Part shown: positions 25,318 to 34,322 of the stretch, one piece after another
Layout: each line of letters opens with the position of its first letter
Numbering within the stretch: position 1 is the first letter of the stretch
Source: Chloroflexota bacterium
GTDB taxonomy: Bacteria > Chloroflexota > Anaerolineae > UBA4142
Length of the DNA stretch: 64,000 nt
Direction of reading: 5' to 3'
Assembly (NCBI GenBank): GCA_016215025.1
Contig: JACRMI010000053.1
Coordinates: 1-64,000, forward strand
The notes under the pieces: model-generated
What the model was told of the DNA's origin: nothing
The model's database searches: none
What the model saw: the letters and a program-made list of their open reading frames with translations, nothing else
Made by a program: the position numbers and the translations under genes

Positions 25318-27725
25318 GTTGCTTGCGGCAGCGTAAAACACATCGTCGTACCTTTGCCCACGCCTTCCGATTCGACCCAAATGCGCCCTTGATGCGCTTG
25401 GATAATTCGTTTGACGAGCGCCAAGCCTAAGCCGGTGCCTTCGCTCGTGGGATCGATTTTATTGAAGAGTTCAAAAATTTTGTCGTGAAATTTTGGATCG
25501 ATGCCTGCGCCATTATCGCGCACAAAAAATATCGGTGGGGCTTGATCGTGCGATGTTCTCATGCCGATACAGATTTGGGGTTGCGGTTGCTCCCGCATGA
25601 ACTTGGCCGCATTCTCGATCAAATTTTGCATGGCTTCGACCAACCGAATGCGGTCGCCATAAATCATGGGCAAGTTTGGCGCAATCTCGACTTGAATCTG
25701 CTTGGTGGTGAGTTGCCCTTCCACCAGCGCTACCGCATCGCGCGCAATCGTATCGAACGAAATGCGCTCGGGTAGATTCGTCAGGCGACCCACGCGCGAT
25801 AGTTCGAGGAGTTCGTCGAGCAGTCGCCGCATTTTTTCAGCGGCGGAAAGGATGCGCGAGGCATCTTGCGCGACGCGGGTTTGATCGCCACTGGCCAAAT
25901 CTTTTTCGAGAAATCCCAAAAAGCTGCGAATCGTGATGAGCGGACTTTTTAGATCATGCGAGACCGTGTAAGTAAAGCGTTCGAGTTCGGTGTTCTTGGC
26001 TTTTAATTCGCGAATGAGTTTCTCACGCTCGGCTTCGGCACGCTTGCGCTCGGCAAGTTCTTGCTGCACTCGTTCGTACAAGCGCGCATTCTCAATCGCA
26101 ATGGCCGCTTGGTGACCAATGCCCACAAGAATTTCTACATGCTCCGCCGTGTAAACATTCATCGCATAACTTTGGACGGATAAAACTCCGGTGACCTTAT
26201 CGCCCATCCACAACGGGACGACGAGGACCGACGCCGATTTGCGCTGCTTGTTTCCCAAGCCGTAAGCTAAAGGCGTATACATTTCTTCCTGCGTCCGATG
26301 CAGTATGAATGGCTTGCCGGTATGAATCACTTTGGCAACCCAAGTGCCCGCTCGAAGCGGACGTGTTGGCTCGCTATAAGACAAGCCCGAATCGTACATC
26401 AAGGGAAAACTGATTTCTTCGCGGTCGGCATCGTAGAGACAAACGTAAAACGCATCGGTGGGCACAATTCGTCGAACGCTTCGATAGATCGTTTCCAGAA
26501 CACTATTCAAACCCTGCAACTTGGATACCGCGCGCCCAATATCGTTCATCGTCGCCAGTTGTTCGGCGCGTTGTTGCGCTTGCGCATACAAGCGCGCGTT
26601 GACGATCGCCACGGCAGCTTGGGTCGCCAGCATCGTCAATAGTTCTGCATCCTCGGCAGTAAATGTGTGCGGTGCGCGATCTTCGATTTCAAGCACACCC
26701 AGGAATTCTTTGCCCCAATGAATCGGCACACCGACCATGGCGACATCGCGACCGGGCGCGTATTCCGGAGAGCGGCCTTCCCATTGAGCATAATCGTCCA
26801 CATAGACCGGCGCGCCGGTTTCCCAAACTTTGCCCGCCAGCCCCTCGCCGCACTGCATCGTCTTGCCGATGTACGATTGATCGGGATCGACGGCTAGCGT
26901 CCATTCGAGCACTTGACGCTCGGGACGATAAAGCGCGATGCTGCCGGTTGCGCCGCGCACCAAACTGATGCCGCGCGAAACGATTGTTTGCAGGACCGCG
27001 CTCAAATCCAATTCGGCGGCAAGCTCCAAACCCCACTGCCGCAACATTTCGAGCTGCTTGGTGTACTTTTGGAGTTCTTGTTCAACTCGCCGCCGCTCGA
27101 CGATCTCATCGACCAGCAGTTGGTTGCTTTCGATCAGCGTTTGTTGTTGCTGACGATCCCTGGTCGCGTTCTGCCGCATCCGATGAGCAAGCAGAAAAAC
27201 AGCAAAGGCAATAAACAACAAAATCAGGATTGCGGAATTGAGATCGTCCAGAATCCAATCGTTGGAATCGCGGATCGAATGAACGAGTCCCACGCTCTCA
27301 CCATAAGCCACCAGCAAGAGTGAGAGACAAAGGATGCCCGTTAACAAAATATACGCGCGCGGTCGCAGCAACAAACCGCCGATGATAACGATCACGGGAT
27401 AGAACAGCAACACAATATCGTGCGAGCCATCCCCAATCCACAGCGAAATCGTCGCCAAAAAGACAAGGGTTGACAGCAAAATAAAAATCGCCACGCGCAA
27501 GTTGCCGCGATGTGCAAGCCAACCGCAGAGAGGCAGCAGCAGAAAACCTGCCGCCCAATAAAGCAAAGAGGCATAATGCCCGCTCGCCCAATGCAGAAGC
27601 ACGGTCAAGCCGGTAAAAGGGACAAGCGCAAACAAGATGACATACAATATTTGCGCAAGCGCAGTTTTCTCTTTATCGGCAAACCTGGGTAGCGTGAAAA
27701 AACGCCAAATTTGGTCTAGCATCAT
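25296..27725 (-). CDS. Membrane sensor histidine kinase with two GAF domains
   Basis: 809 aa. Six or seven N-terminal spans (about 20-185) of the 7TM-sensor kind are followed by a coiled coil, GAF 1 (about 245-385), GAF 2 (about 405-555), a second coiled coil, HisKA with phospho-acceptor YTVSHDLKSPL, and HATPase with N-box NLIENAAKF, G1 DNGAGIDPKF, F-box and G2 GTGLGLALVKR. All catalytic boxes are present. No response regulator is adjacent, so the partner is elsewhere. Start ambiguous between 27725 and 27722, with weak ribosome binding. The C-terminus ends inside an interspersed repeat. Confidence 0.88.
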   Translation of the reverse strand: MMLDQIWRFFTLPRFADKEKTALAQILYVILFALVPFTGLTVLLHWASGHYASLLYWAAGFLLLPLCGWLAHRGNLRVAIFILLSTLVFLATISLWIGDGSHDIVLLFYPVIVIIGGLLLRPRAYILLTGILCLSLLLVAYGESVGLVHSIRDSNDWILDDLNSAILILLFIAFAVFLLAHRMRQNATRDRQQQQTLIESNQLLVDEIVERRRVEQELQKYTKQLEMLRQWGLELAAELDLSAVLQTIVSRGISLVRGATGSIALYRPERQVLEWTLAVDPDQSYIGKTMQCGEGLAGKVWETGAPVYVDDYAQWEGRSPEYAPGRDVAMVGVPIHWGKEFLGVLEIEDRAPHTFTAEDAELLTMLATQAAVAIVNARLYAQAQQRAEQLATMNDIGRAVSKLQGLNSVLETIYRSVRRIVPTDAFYVCLYDADREEISFPLMYDSGLSYSEPTRPLRAGTWVAKVIHTGKPFILHRTQEEMYTPLAYGLGNKQRKSASVLVVPLWMGDKVTGVLSVQSYAMNVYTAEHVEILVGIGHQAAIAIENARLYERVQQELAERKRAEAEREKLIRELKAKNTELERFTYTVSHDLKSPLITIRSFLGFLEKDLASGDQTRVAQDASRILSAAEKMRRLLDELLELSRVGRLTNLPERISFDTIARDAVALVEGQLTTKQIQVEIAPNLPMIYGDRIRLVEAMQNLIENAAKFMREQPQPQICIGMRTSHDQAPPIFFVRDNGAGIDPKFHDKIFELFNKIDPTSEGTGLGLALVKRIIQAHQGRIWVESEGVGKGTTMCFTLPQATETRFLD

Positions 27726-27734
27726 TGTTCCGTG

Positions 27735-27836
27735 CCTCACCCCCCTCCCCCTGCCCCCTCTCCCCTCTCTTGATTGTCATCCTGAGCGGAGTCGAAGGAT
27801 CGGGAGAGGGGATGCGCGAAGCGCGGGGGTGAGGGG
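27735..27836. repeat. Composite CCTCACCCC / TGAGCGGAGTCGAAGG repeat
   Basis: Left arm CCTCACCCCCCTCCCCCTG... and right arm ...GCGGGGGTGAGG bracket an inner GTCATCCTGAGCGGAGTCGAAGGAT (27776-27800). One repeat class appears inserted in another. It fills the whole gap between the threonine aldolase stop and the kinase start. Confidence 0.65.
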
Positions 27837-27846
27837 TGAGGTGAGG

Positions 27847-28887
27847 TTACGTTTTCAACGCGCGCTTGACCTCATTGATTACAACATCGACATCACGACG
27901 TTCGATCCCATAATGCGTCACGGCGCGCATTCGGCGCTCGCCCGACGGACCGATCAATACGCCAGCTTCGGCGAGGCGTTGAGCGAATTGAGCTGCTGTC
28001 GGTGCGCTCGGCAACAAATTGAAAAACACGATATTGGTTTTCACGCAGCTTGGATCCAAATCGATCCCAGGAATATCGGCGAGACCTTCCGCGAGCAATT
28101 TAGCATTCGCATGATCTTCGGCTAGTCGATCCACCATCGTTTCCAATGCGACGATGCCGGCTGCCGCAAGGACACCCGCTTGCCGCATTCCCCCGCCGAC
28201 CATCTTGCGCTGTCGGCGCGCTTCGGCGATAAAATCCTGGGACCCGCATAGCAGTGAACCGACCGGCGCGCTCAATCCTTTCGACAAGCAAAATGAAAGC
28301 GTGTCCGTATAGCGCGTCAATTCCGAAATGGGCACGCCGAGCGCAACCGTCGCGTTGAAAATACGCGCGCCATCGGTGTGAACTTTAATGCCGCGCGCTT
28401 TCGCAAGCTCATAGACCGACCAGAGATACGCAGGCGCGAGGGGCGAGCCATTACAGGCGTTATGGGTGTTCTCCAGCGTAATCAGGCGCGTGCGGGGCCA
28501 ATGCACGTTGTCGCCGCGAATCGCCGTCCGAATGTCCTCAAGCGCCAATGTGCCGTCGGGTTGATTGACGAGCGTGCGCGGCTGAATCCCACCCAGCGCC
28601 GCCATGCCGCCAACTTCGTTGACGAACGTGTGCGCCTTGTCGCCGACGATCACTTCGTCGCCGCGTCCACAATGCGTGAGCAGCGCGACCAAGTTACCCA
28701 TCGTCCCGCTCGACACAAACAATGCGGCTGGCTTGTTTGTTCGCGCCGCCGCCATTTCTTCCAATCGATTGATCGTGGGGTCTTCGCCCATCACATCGTC
28801 GCCCAGTTCCGCGTTTGCCATCGCCTCACGCATTTGTGGCGTGGGCAGAGTTACGGTATCACTGCGCAAATCAATTTTCGCCGTCAT
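27847..28887 (-). CDS. ltaE: Low-specificity L-threonine aldolase
   Basis: 346 aa PLP enzyme cleaving L-threonine/allo-threonine to glycine and acetaldehyde. Opens IDLRSDTVTLPTPQMREAM, the family hallmark; GTMGNLVAL binds phosphate; HTDGARIFNA precedes the Schiff-base lysine region SFCLSKGLSAPVGS. GGAG precedes ATG 28887. Length matches the family. Its neighbours are unrelated, and the genes on either side are separated by repeats. Confidence 0.93.
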   Translation of the reverse strand: MTAKIDLRSDTVTLPTPQMREAMANAELGDDVMGEDPTINRLEEMAAARTNKPAALFVSSGTMGNLVALLTHCGRGDEVIVGDKAHTFVNEVGGMAALGGIQPRTLVNQPDGTLALEDIRTAIRGDNVHWPRTRLITLENTHNACNGSPLAPAYLWSVYELAKARGIKVHTDGARIFNATVALGVPISELTRYTDTLSFCLSKGLSAPVGSLLCGSQDFIAEARRQRKMVGGGMRQAGVLAAAGIVALETMVDRLAEDHANAKLLAEGLADIPGIDLDPSCVKTNIVFFNLLPSAPTAAQFAQRLAEAGVLIGPSGERRMRAVTHYGIERRDVDVVINEVKRALKT

Positions 28888-28909
28888 CCAAACTCCACAT
28901 CTAAAACGT

Positions 28910-28955
28910 AAAGCGTAAAACGTAATCAGGCATCACGTTTTACGTTTTACGCTTT
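28910..28955. repeat. AAAGCGTAAAACGT inverted repeat
   Basis: Arms AAAGCGTAAAACGT (28910-28923) and ACGTTTTACGCTTT (28942-28955) are perfect complements. The right arm overlaps the stop codon of the acyltransferase gene. Confidence 0.65.
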
Positions 28956-29730
28956 ATTCCAACCCGTATCCACTTTCAATCAGCGCGACCAACTCGCGCG
29001 TAAAGCGCGCCATCGGCGCGCCATCGACAATATCGTGATCGACGTTGATCGTTAGATCAAGGTACTCTCGAATCTCGATTCGTCCATCGATAACGCCGGG
29101 TTTCTCCACCATGCCACCGACCACCAGACCCAGGGTGTGCATCGGCATCATGGCAACACCCCACCCGCCGCTGCGTCCAAACATGCCAATGGAAGTCACG
29201 ACCACGGTGCCGCCAAAATTCTTCATCCAGTGCGGATCCTTCATCAATAGTCGAATAACAAATTTGCGGATAAAACTGGGCGCGAGCAAACCTAGGCGCG
29301 CCAACCCGCCCGATTTTTGGACACTCTGAGTCGGTTTGGATTGAATCGCGCGAATCTCGTCGTGAATCTGCCGAAACGTTTTGCGATTCGCCGCGCGAAC
29401 AATATGCGGAATCGCCACCCGGTCTTTTTCGGCTTCGATCATCACGACCACATCGACCTCGTCGAAGATGACGAGGCGATTGCGCCAATCACGGTACGCC
29501 TGCACGCTCTTGTGTAGCTCGACCGCGTGCGCCAAACACGCGACGACGTACGCCGTGAACGAAAGCGCCTCGCCCGTGCGCGCTTTGTGTTCGCGCATGA
29601 ACTGCCGCGCGCACGTCACATCGATTTCGACCAAGCCGTGGACGACATGGCGTTCGACGCCAATCGCCAAACTATCGACGACGACCTGGCGTTCACGCGA
29701 AAAGGGGACAACCGAGAAAGAATCACTCAT
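28954..29730 (-). CDS. Stand-alone 2-oxoacid dehydrogenase acyltransferase (E2) catalytic domain
   Basis: 258 aa comprising only the trimeric E2 catalytic fold: no lipoyl or E1/E3-binding domain is present. The CAT-like active-site motif is present near the end (DHDIVDGAPMARF, His and Asp). A structural segment VVVTSIGMFGRSGGWGVAMMP matches the family. Stand-alone E2 cores occur in many bacteria; the acyl acceptor is unknown, so a CoA-dependent acyltransferase is the safest description. ATG 29730 is taken; a TTG at 29742 lies in the upstream (TGACAAA)n repeat. No Shine-Dalgarno is visible because the repeat occupies that place. Confidence 0.85.
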   Translation of the reverse strand: MSDSFSVVPFSRERQVVVDSLAIGVERHVVHGLVEIDVTCARQFMREHKARTGEALSFTAYVVACLAHAVELHKSVQAYRDWRNRLVIFDEVDVVVMIEAEKDRVAIPHIVRAANRKTFRQIHDEIRAIQSKPTQSVQKSGGLARLGLLAPSFIRKFVIRLLMKDPHWMKNFGGTVVVTSIGMFGRSGGWGVAMMPMHTLGLVVGGMVEKPGVIDGRIEIREYLDLTINVDHDIVDGAPMARFTRELVALIESGYGLE

Positions 29731-29819
29731 TGTGAATGACAAATGACAAATGACAAATCACGATTTACGCATTACTCAACTATCTCACTATCGAACGATC
29801 GCACTATTGCACCATCCAA
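29731..29819. repeat. (AATGACA)n and ACTATC-type simple repeats
   Basis: Three tandem AATGACAA units (29735-29755) followed by degenerate CTATCTCACTATCGAACGATCGCACTATT units fill the gap to the nitrilase-family gene. Confidence 0.55.
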
Positions 29820-30647
29820 CTAATAATTCCTCACCACTCCGCGATACACCGCCGGTTGGCGGCTTTGCATGATCTGCAATTCCTCACGATACTTTTTCAC
29901 GTTGTCGAGATCGATTTTGGCGATGGCGTATGCTTCCTTCGGTCGATCATTTTCATCGCGGCCGACGCTGGCGTACGATTCGCCGCGTGGACCGATCACC
30001 GCGCTCTCGCCGCCGAACGAGTACGTGTACTCGTCGCCGATGCGGTTCACGCCTGCGACAAATACCGAGTTCTCGAACGCGCGCGCGCGCAAATACGTCT
30101 GCCATTCCGCAATCGCTTGCGTTTCCCAACTCGCTGGCGCGACGATCAGCTCTGCGCCATCGAGCGACAGCGACCGCACCGCTTCGGGAAACGCCATATC
30201 CCAACCCAGGAGTATGCCGACCATGCCAAAGGATGTCTGAAAAACGGGCAATTTAAAACCGCCGCGAAAGATGGGGCGTTCTTCCGGTTTCAAATGGACT
30301 TTATGGTACTGCCCGATCAACGCGCCATCGGGACCGAGCAACACGGCGGCATCGTACACGACACTTTCGACTTTGTGTTTGACCACCATGCCAAACGCCA
30401 GATGCGCTTCATAACGTGCCACACGCGCGCCCAGCGTTTCCATCGTATAGGCGGGAATTTGTTCGGCGAGTTCAGTAAACTTGACGCCGCACTCGTACCC
30501 AGTCGTCGCGAGTTCAGGGAAAACGATCAAGTTCACTTTTTGCGTCGCACAAATATGATCGATAATATCGCCCATGCGATCCAGGTTCGGTTGCAGTTCG
30601 CCGAGGCGCGGGTGAAATTGGGCAATGGCCACAACGATTTCGCGCAT
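29820..30647 (-). CDS. Nitrilase-superfamily protein lacking the catalytic cysteine
   Basis: 275 aa with the complete carbon-nitrogen hydrolase fold. The catalytic Glu is present (VFPELATTGYECG, E45), as is the Lys in YHKVHLKPEERPIF (K116). The third motif, normally G-x-L-x-C-(Y/W)-D-x-x-FPE, reads GILLGWDMAFPE: codon 148 is GGT (Gly) where TGT (Cys) is expected. The nucleophile is therefore absent, which predicts no amidase or nitrilase turnover. The rest is undamaged, so it may be a binding protein, a recently inactivated enzyme or a sequencing error. ATG 30647 follows GGAGG. Confidence 0.88.
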   Translation of the reverse strand: MREIVVAIAQFHPRLGELQPNLDRMGDIIDHICATQKVNLIVFPELATTGYECGVKFTELAEQIPAYTMETLGARVARYEAHLAFGMVVKHKVESVVYDAAVLLGPDGALIGQYHKVHLKPEERPIFRGGFKLPVFQTSFGMVGILLGWDMAFPEAVRSLSLDGAELIVAPASWETQAIAEWQTYLRARAFENSVFVAGVNRIGDEYTYSFGGESAVIGPRGESYASVGRDENDRPKEAYAIAKIDLDNVKKYREELQIMQSRQPAVYRGVVRNY

Positions 30648-30717
30648 GATAATCCTCCATTCGATTGAGTGAAAGACAATTTTGTTGATGAAGATTGTAG
30701 ACTATTTCCGGGATTAG

Positions 30718-30816
30718 TCAATAACAAGTCACAGGTCGCAAGCTGCAGGTCTCACGCTGCAAGTCAGATGCGACTTGCGACGTGCAACTTGAAACCTGTC
30801 ACTTGCTCTTTGACAT
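30718..30816. repeat. CAAGTCACAGGTCGCAAG-type repeat
   Basis: Degenerate units of (ttGCaAGTcgCa) surround outer arms CAAGTCACAGGT and ACCTGTCACTTG. It lies in the divergent gap between the nitrilase-family and TolB-like genes. Confidence 0.6.
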
Positions 30817-30885
30817 TCACCCTGTATCATGATAAACTCCCGCCGTGCGTGTTCCGAACTCATCCTATAATTGTCGGAGGGGACA

Positions 30886-32682
30886 ATGAATCAAACGCCT
30901 GGTTCCAACGCGCTAAACCCACGCATCCTAATCGGCATTGTCGTCGCCATTTTAATTTTGGCTGGCTTGTGTCTTTTCGTCTTTATCTTCACCCAGCTTG
31001 GTGCGTTGCAACAAATTGCCGGGATCCGCACGGCGACTCCAGTCTTGACCGTCGTGACCGGCAGTTCGCCTAGCGGTGTCGCCACAGCTGTACCCACCTC
31101 CCCAGGCACCACCGTTATTCCCGCTGTGCTCCAAGCCACGACTACTCCGGTTGTGGTTCCTCCCACTTTGACACCAACGATTACGGCAACCCCCACTCGC
31201 ACCTCAACGCCAACCCGAACACCGACCAACACTCGTACACCCACTAACACGCCGACGCCCGACCCGTTTGTTTCGCTTGGCACCTGGACGGTGGGAACCA
31301 GCAGCGAGATTACGTTTACGGCGGTCGCCGCACGCGCGTTCAGATTCCAAATGACCGGTGGTGGCGGCGATGATAGAACGATTTCGTTTTATTGCTGTGG
31401 CTCGGGCGGCGCGGCATGGCTCGTCAACGATGTCTGGGTTCCCGTTTCCGATCAATCACTCACGCTGCGCGTCGGACAAGTGCGCGTGACCAAAGAGTTT
31501 ACGCCAACCCTCGTCAGTCGCCAACGATTCAGCGTCGGCGTGAATGACAACGAAACGATGAATGTTCACGTGTACTATTTGCCGCCGCTAACGCCGACTC
31601 TTTCTATCACAACAACTGCAACTGTAACCGCGACGGCCACGCTTACGACCACCACATCGATCACAGCTACCGCAACTCCAACCTCGACGATTGCACCAAC
31701 GGCGACCGCTACATTGACGGCGACGACTGTCGTCATTACGCCAACCGTGCCGACCATCGTACCCACATCAACTGTTACTACGACTACATCGGTGATTACG
31801 CCGACTGTGACCACAACCCCACCGCCCGCACCTAAAGGCAGCATAGCGTATCGCAAAAACGACAACGGTATCGATCGGGTGTATTTGTACAACTTGGACA
31901 ACAAAAGCACTACGCCCCTCGTCGATATTGGTCCTGTGATGGATTTGGCGATGAGCACTAATGCCGCATTCGGTGCATGGTCGCCGGACAATTCCATGTT
32001 CGCTTACATTCAAACAGTATCACCCGGCGGCTCGAACATATTGCGCGTGCTTGATTTCAAAGCGAACGCAACTCACGCGCTCTTTTCATCTGATGCTGGC
32101 GGCGGTCTTTCCAGTCCGACTTGGTCGCCGGATGGAAATCAAATCGCATTCATCCGAGTTGCTGGCAATCAACGTCTCTGGGCGATCGACGTGGTGAACG
32201 CGGATGCTACTCGTTGCGGCGACAAAGGTTTCTGCGAAGTGACGACCAACATGCAGGGCGAACAATTCCGCGGCGGTCTGTCTTGGTCCAAGCAAGGTCT
32301 CTATGTGCTCGCGCTCAACTCGACCGGCGCAAACGATGTCTACACCATGTTCTCCGATGGTGGTGGTCGCAAGAACCTGTCAAACGGCGCGTCGGACGAC
32401 AGCACACCTATTTGGAGTCCCGACGGCAAACTGATCGCCTTTACGTCGAATCGCAGCGGCAAGCCACAAATCTATGTGATGAATGCGGATGGAAGTGGCG
32501 TGCGACGCTTGAGTCAAGGCGACAACCCAGACTTTTCGCCGACCTGGTCATCGGATGGCAACTGGATTGCATTCGCATCCGTGCGCGACAACTCGACGGA
32601 CATTTACATGATGGACCTCAATGGCGGCAACGTGACTCGACTGACCAAGACTGGCGGAGACCATCCGATCTGGACACGCTAG
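30886..32682 (+). CDS. Membrane-anchored TolB-like beta-propeller protein with Pro/Thr linkers
   Basis: 598 aa. A single anchor helix near residues 15-42 leads outside. A Thr/Pro linker, a beta-rich domain of about 90 residues with a Cys pair (SFYCCGSGG), a second long Thr/Val linker and a C-terminal PD40/WD40-like propeller follow. The propeller is built from repeats WSPDGNQIAFIR, WSPDGKLIAFTSNRSGKPQIYVMNADGSGVRRL and WSSDGNWIAFASVRDNSTDIYMMDLNGG. GGAGGGG precedes ATG 30886. Probably a surface sensor or scaffold; no enzymatic motif is seen. Similar propeller sequence recurs in the broken gene at 47080-48056. Confidence 0.82.
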   Translation: MNQTPGSNALNPRILIGIVVAILILAGLCLFVFIFTQLGALQQIAGIRTATPVLTVVTGSSPSGVATAVPTSPGTTVIPAVLQATTTPVVVPPTLTPTITATPTRTSTPTRTPTNTRTPTNTPTPDPFVSLGTWTVGTSSEITFTAVAARAFRFQMTGGGGDDRTISFYCCGSGGAAWLVNDVWVPVSDQSLTLRVGQVRVTKEFTPTLVSRQRFSVGVNDNETMNVHVYYLPPLTPTLSITTTATVTATATLTTTTSITATATPTSTIAPTATATLTATTVVITPTVPTIVPTSTVTTTTSVITPTVTTTPPPAPKGSIAYRKNDNGIDRVYLYNLDNKSTTPLVDIGPVMDLAMSTNAAFGAWSPDNSMFAYIQTVSPGGSNILRVLDFKANATHALFSSDAGGGLSSPTWSPDGNQIAFIRVAGNQRLWAIDVVNADATRCGDKGFCEVTTNMQGEQFRGGLSWSKQGLYVLALNSTGANDVYTMFSDGGGRKNLSNGASDDSTPIWSPDGKLIAFTSNRSGKPQIYVMNADGSGVRRLSQGDNPDFSPTWSSDGNWIAFASVRDNSTDIYMMDLNGGNVTRLTKTGGDHPIWTR

Positions 32683-32727
32683 ATTCCAGAATACCTTCGC
32701 CAACGTTTTGTCCCCACTGACGGAAAA

Positions 32728-32768
32728 AAACACGGAAAAAATTAACAAAAATTTCCGTGTTTCTTTCT
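32728..32768 (+). terminator. Terminator after the TolB-like gene
   Basis: AAACACGGAAA (32728-32738) pairs with TTTCCGTGTTT (32752-32762), and a T-rich CTTTCT tail follows. CCCCACT and the matching GTGGGG further out extend the arms, so it may also belong to a repeat family. Confidence 0.65.
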
Positions 32769-32803
32769 GCCTGTGGGGTAAATATTCTTTCGTAAGGAAC
32801 CAA

Positions 32804-34117
32804 ATGCTCTTTCCACTCACCACTCGAACAAACGAACAGAATCATCTTGAGATCGGCGGCTGCGATGTGGTCGAACTTGCGCGCGAATACGGCACGCCAC
32901 TCTACATCTACGACGATTTGCACTTGCATCAGCGTGTCGCCGAAATTCGCGATGCGTTCAAGTCGCGCTGGCCAAACTCGCTGATCCTCTATGCGACCAA
33001 GGCGTACTATTCGCCTTACCTCGCGCGCATTTACAACAACGCGGGGATTGGCATCGATGTAACGTCCGAAGGCGAAATGGAAATCGCGCACCGCGCCGGT
33101 CTCTCGCCCGACAAAATTTATCTGCATGGCAACAACAAAACGCCTGCTGAAATTCGGACGGCGTTGGCGATGGGCGTCAACCATGTCATCGTGGACAACC
33201 TGGACGAAATTGAATTGCTGGCAAAGATTGCCACCGAGTTGAATGTCACGCCGCGCGTCCTGCTCCGCCTCGCGCCGGCGATTGATCCGCATACGCATCG
33301 CTACATGGCGACCGGCATCGCCGAATCAAAGTTTGGTTTGTCGATGGCATCCGGCGATGCAATGCAAGCGGCGCATCGTGTCGCACAACTCGCGCCACGA
33401 CTCGAACTGGTCGGATTGCATGTTCATATCGGCTCGCAAGTTTTCGAGCTGGAACCGTATCGTGATGCGATCACGGCACTCACCGATTTTGCGCAAGAAC
33501 TCAACAGCACGATGGGCTTTGAATTGCAAGAACTCGATCTCGGCGGCGGCTGGGGCGTGGCATACACCGACGAACAGGAAACTCTAACTGCAGATATGGT
33601 TGCAGAGACGATCATCACAGCTGTCAAATCCCAAGTCTCCAATCTCCACGCTTCGCGTCCAATCTCTAATCTCAAGTTGTTGTTTGAACCTGGTAGAGCT
33701 TTGATCGCGCAGAGTGCCATCGCCGTCTATACTGTCGGCTCGATCAAAGAAATTCGCGGCGTAAAAACGTACGTAGCGGTGGATGGCGGCATGGGCGACA
33801 ATGTCCGCCCCGCGCTTTATAGCGCCAAATACACCGCGCGCGTCGCGAATCGAATGAACGATGCGCCTATGCAACAAGTCGCTATCGCGGGACGCTACTG
33901 CGAGCAAGGCGACATTCTCATCGACGATGTTGCACTGCCGCATGTAGCCACCGGCGATTTGATCGTAATTCCTGTTGCAGGCGCATACCAAATCCCCATG
34001 TCGAGCAATTACAATTTGATTCCGCGTCCGGCGGTGATCGCGGTTAGAGATGGCAAAGCGCGCGTCATCCGTCGCCGTGAAACCATCGACGACATGCTTA
34101 AATGTGACGAATCGTAG
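32804..34117 (+). CDS. lysA: Diaminopimelate decarboxylase
   Basis: 437 aa PLP enzyme of the alanine-racemase fold making L-lysine from meso-diaminopimelate. The Schiff-base lysine lies in ILYATKAYYS (K66). The phosphate-binding glycine run is LDLGGGWGVAYT and the later motif EPGRALIAQSAIAVY; the other-subunit cysteine is within RYCEQGDILIDD. ATG 32804 has AAGGA upstream; the longer frame would read through the terminator hairpin. Complete. No other lysine gene lies nearby. Confidence 0.95.
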   Translation: MLFPLTTRTNEQNHLEIGGCDVVELAREYGTPLYIYDDLHLHQRVAEIRDAFKSRWPNSLILYATKAYYSPYLARIYNNAGIGIDVTSEGEMEIAHRAGLSPDKIYLHGNNKTPAEIRTALAMGVNHVIVDNLDEIELLAKIATELNVTPRVLLRLAPAIDPHTHRYMATGIAESKFGLSMASGDAMQAAHRVAQLAPRLELVGLHVHIGSQVFELEPYRDAITALTDFAQELNSTMGFELQELDLGGGWGVAYTDEQETLTADMVAETIITAVKSQVSNLHASRPISNLKLLFEPGRALIAQSAIAVYTVGSIKEIRGVKTYVAVDGGMGDNVRPALYSAKYTARVANRMNDAPMQQVAIAGRYCEQGDILIDDVALPHVATGDLIVIPVAGAYQIPMSSNYNLIPRPAVIAVRDGKARVIRRRETIDDMLKCDES

Positions 34118-34274
34118 TAGGAAACGAATGCCGTTTCGTTCCCATTACTTCAACGAACGGAACGACGTCCGTTCGCTACTTTCGCGCATTTCGTGAGCAT
34201 TCGTATCTTTCGTCCGCGAAGCATTTCGCCTCTTTCGCGCCTTTCGTGTCCTTTCGTGCCCTTTCGCGTTTTGA
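34118..34274. repeat. Repeat-filled gap after lysA
   Basis: Two elements are visible: an inverted arrangement TAGGAAACGAATGCCGTTTCGTTCC with AACGGAACGACGTCCGTTCG, and a tandem run of degenerate CTTTCGCGC/CTTTCGTGC units (about 34170-34270). No gene is seen here. Confidence 0.55.
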
Positions 34275-34303
34275 TTGACTATTCCGATTCCTCATGATAG
34301 AAT
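34275..34303 (+). promoter_or_regulatory. Sigma70 promoter for the NACHT-HEAT gene
   Basis: TTGACT (34275-34280), 17-base spacer, TAGAAT (34298-34303), 20 nt before the start codon. Confidence 0.72.
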
Positions 34304-34322
34304 CCCAGCCGAAAGGATAGTC

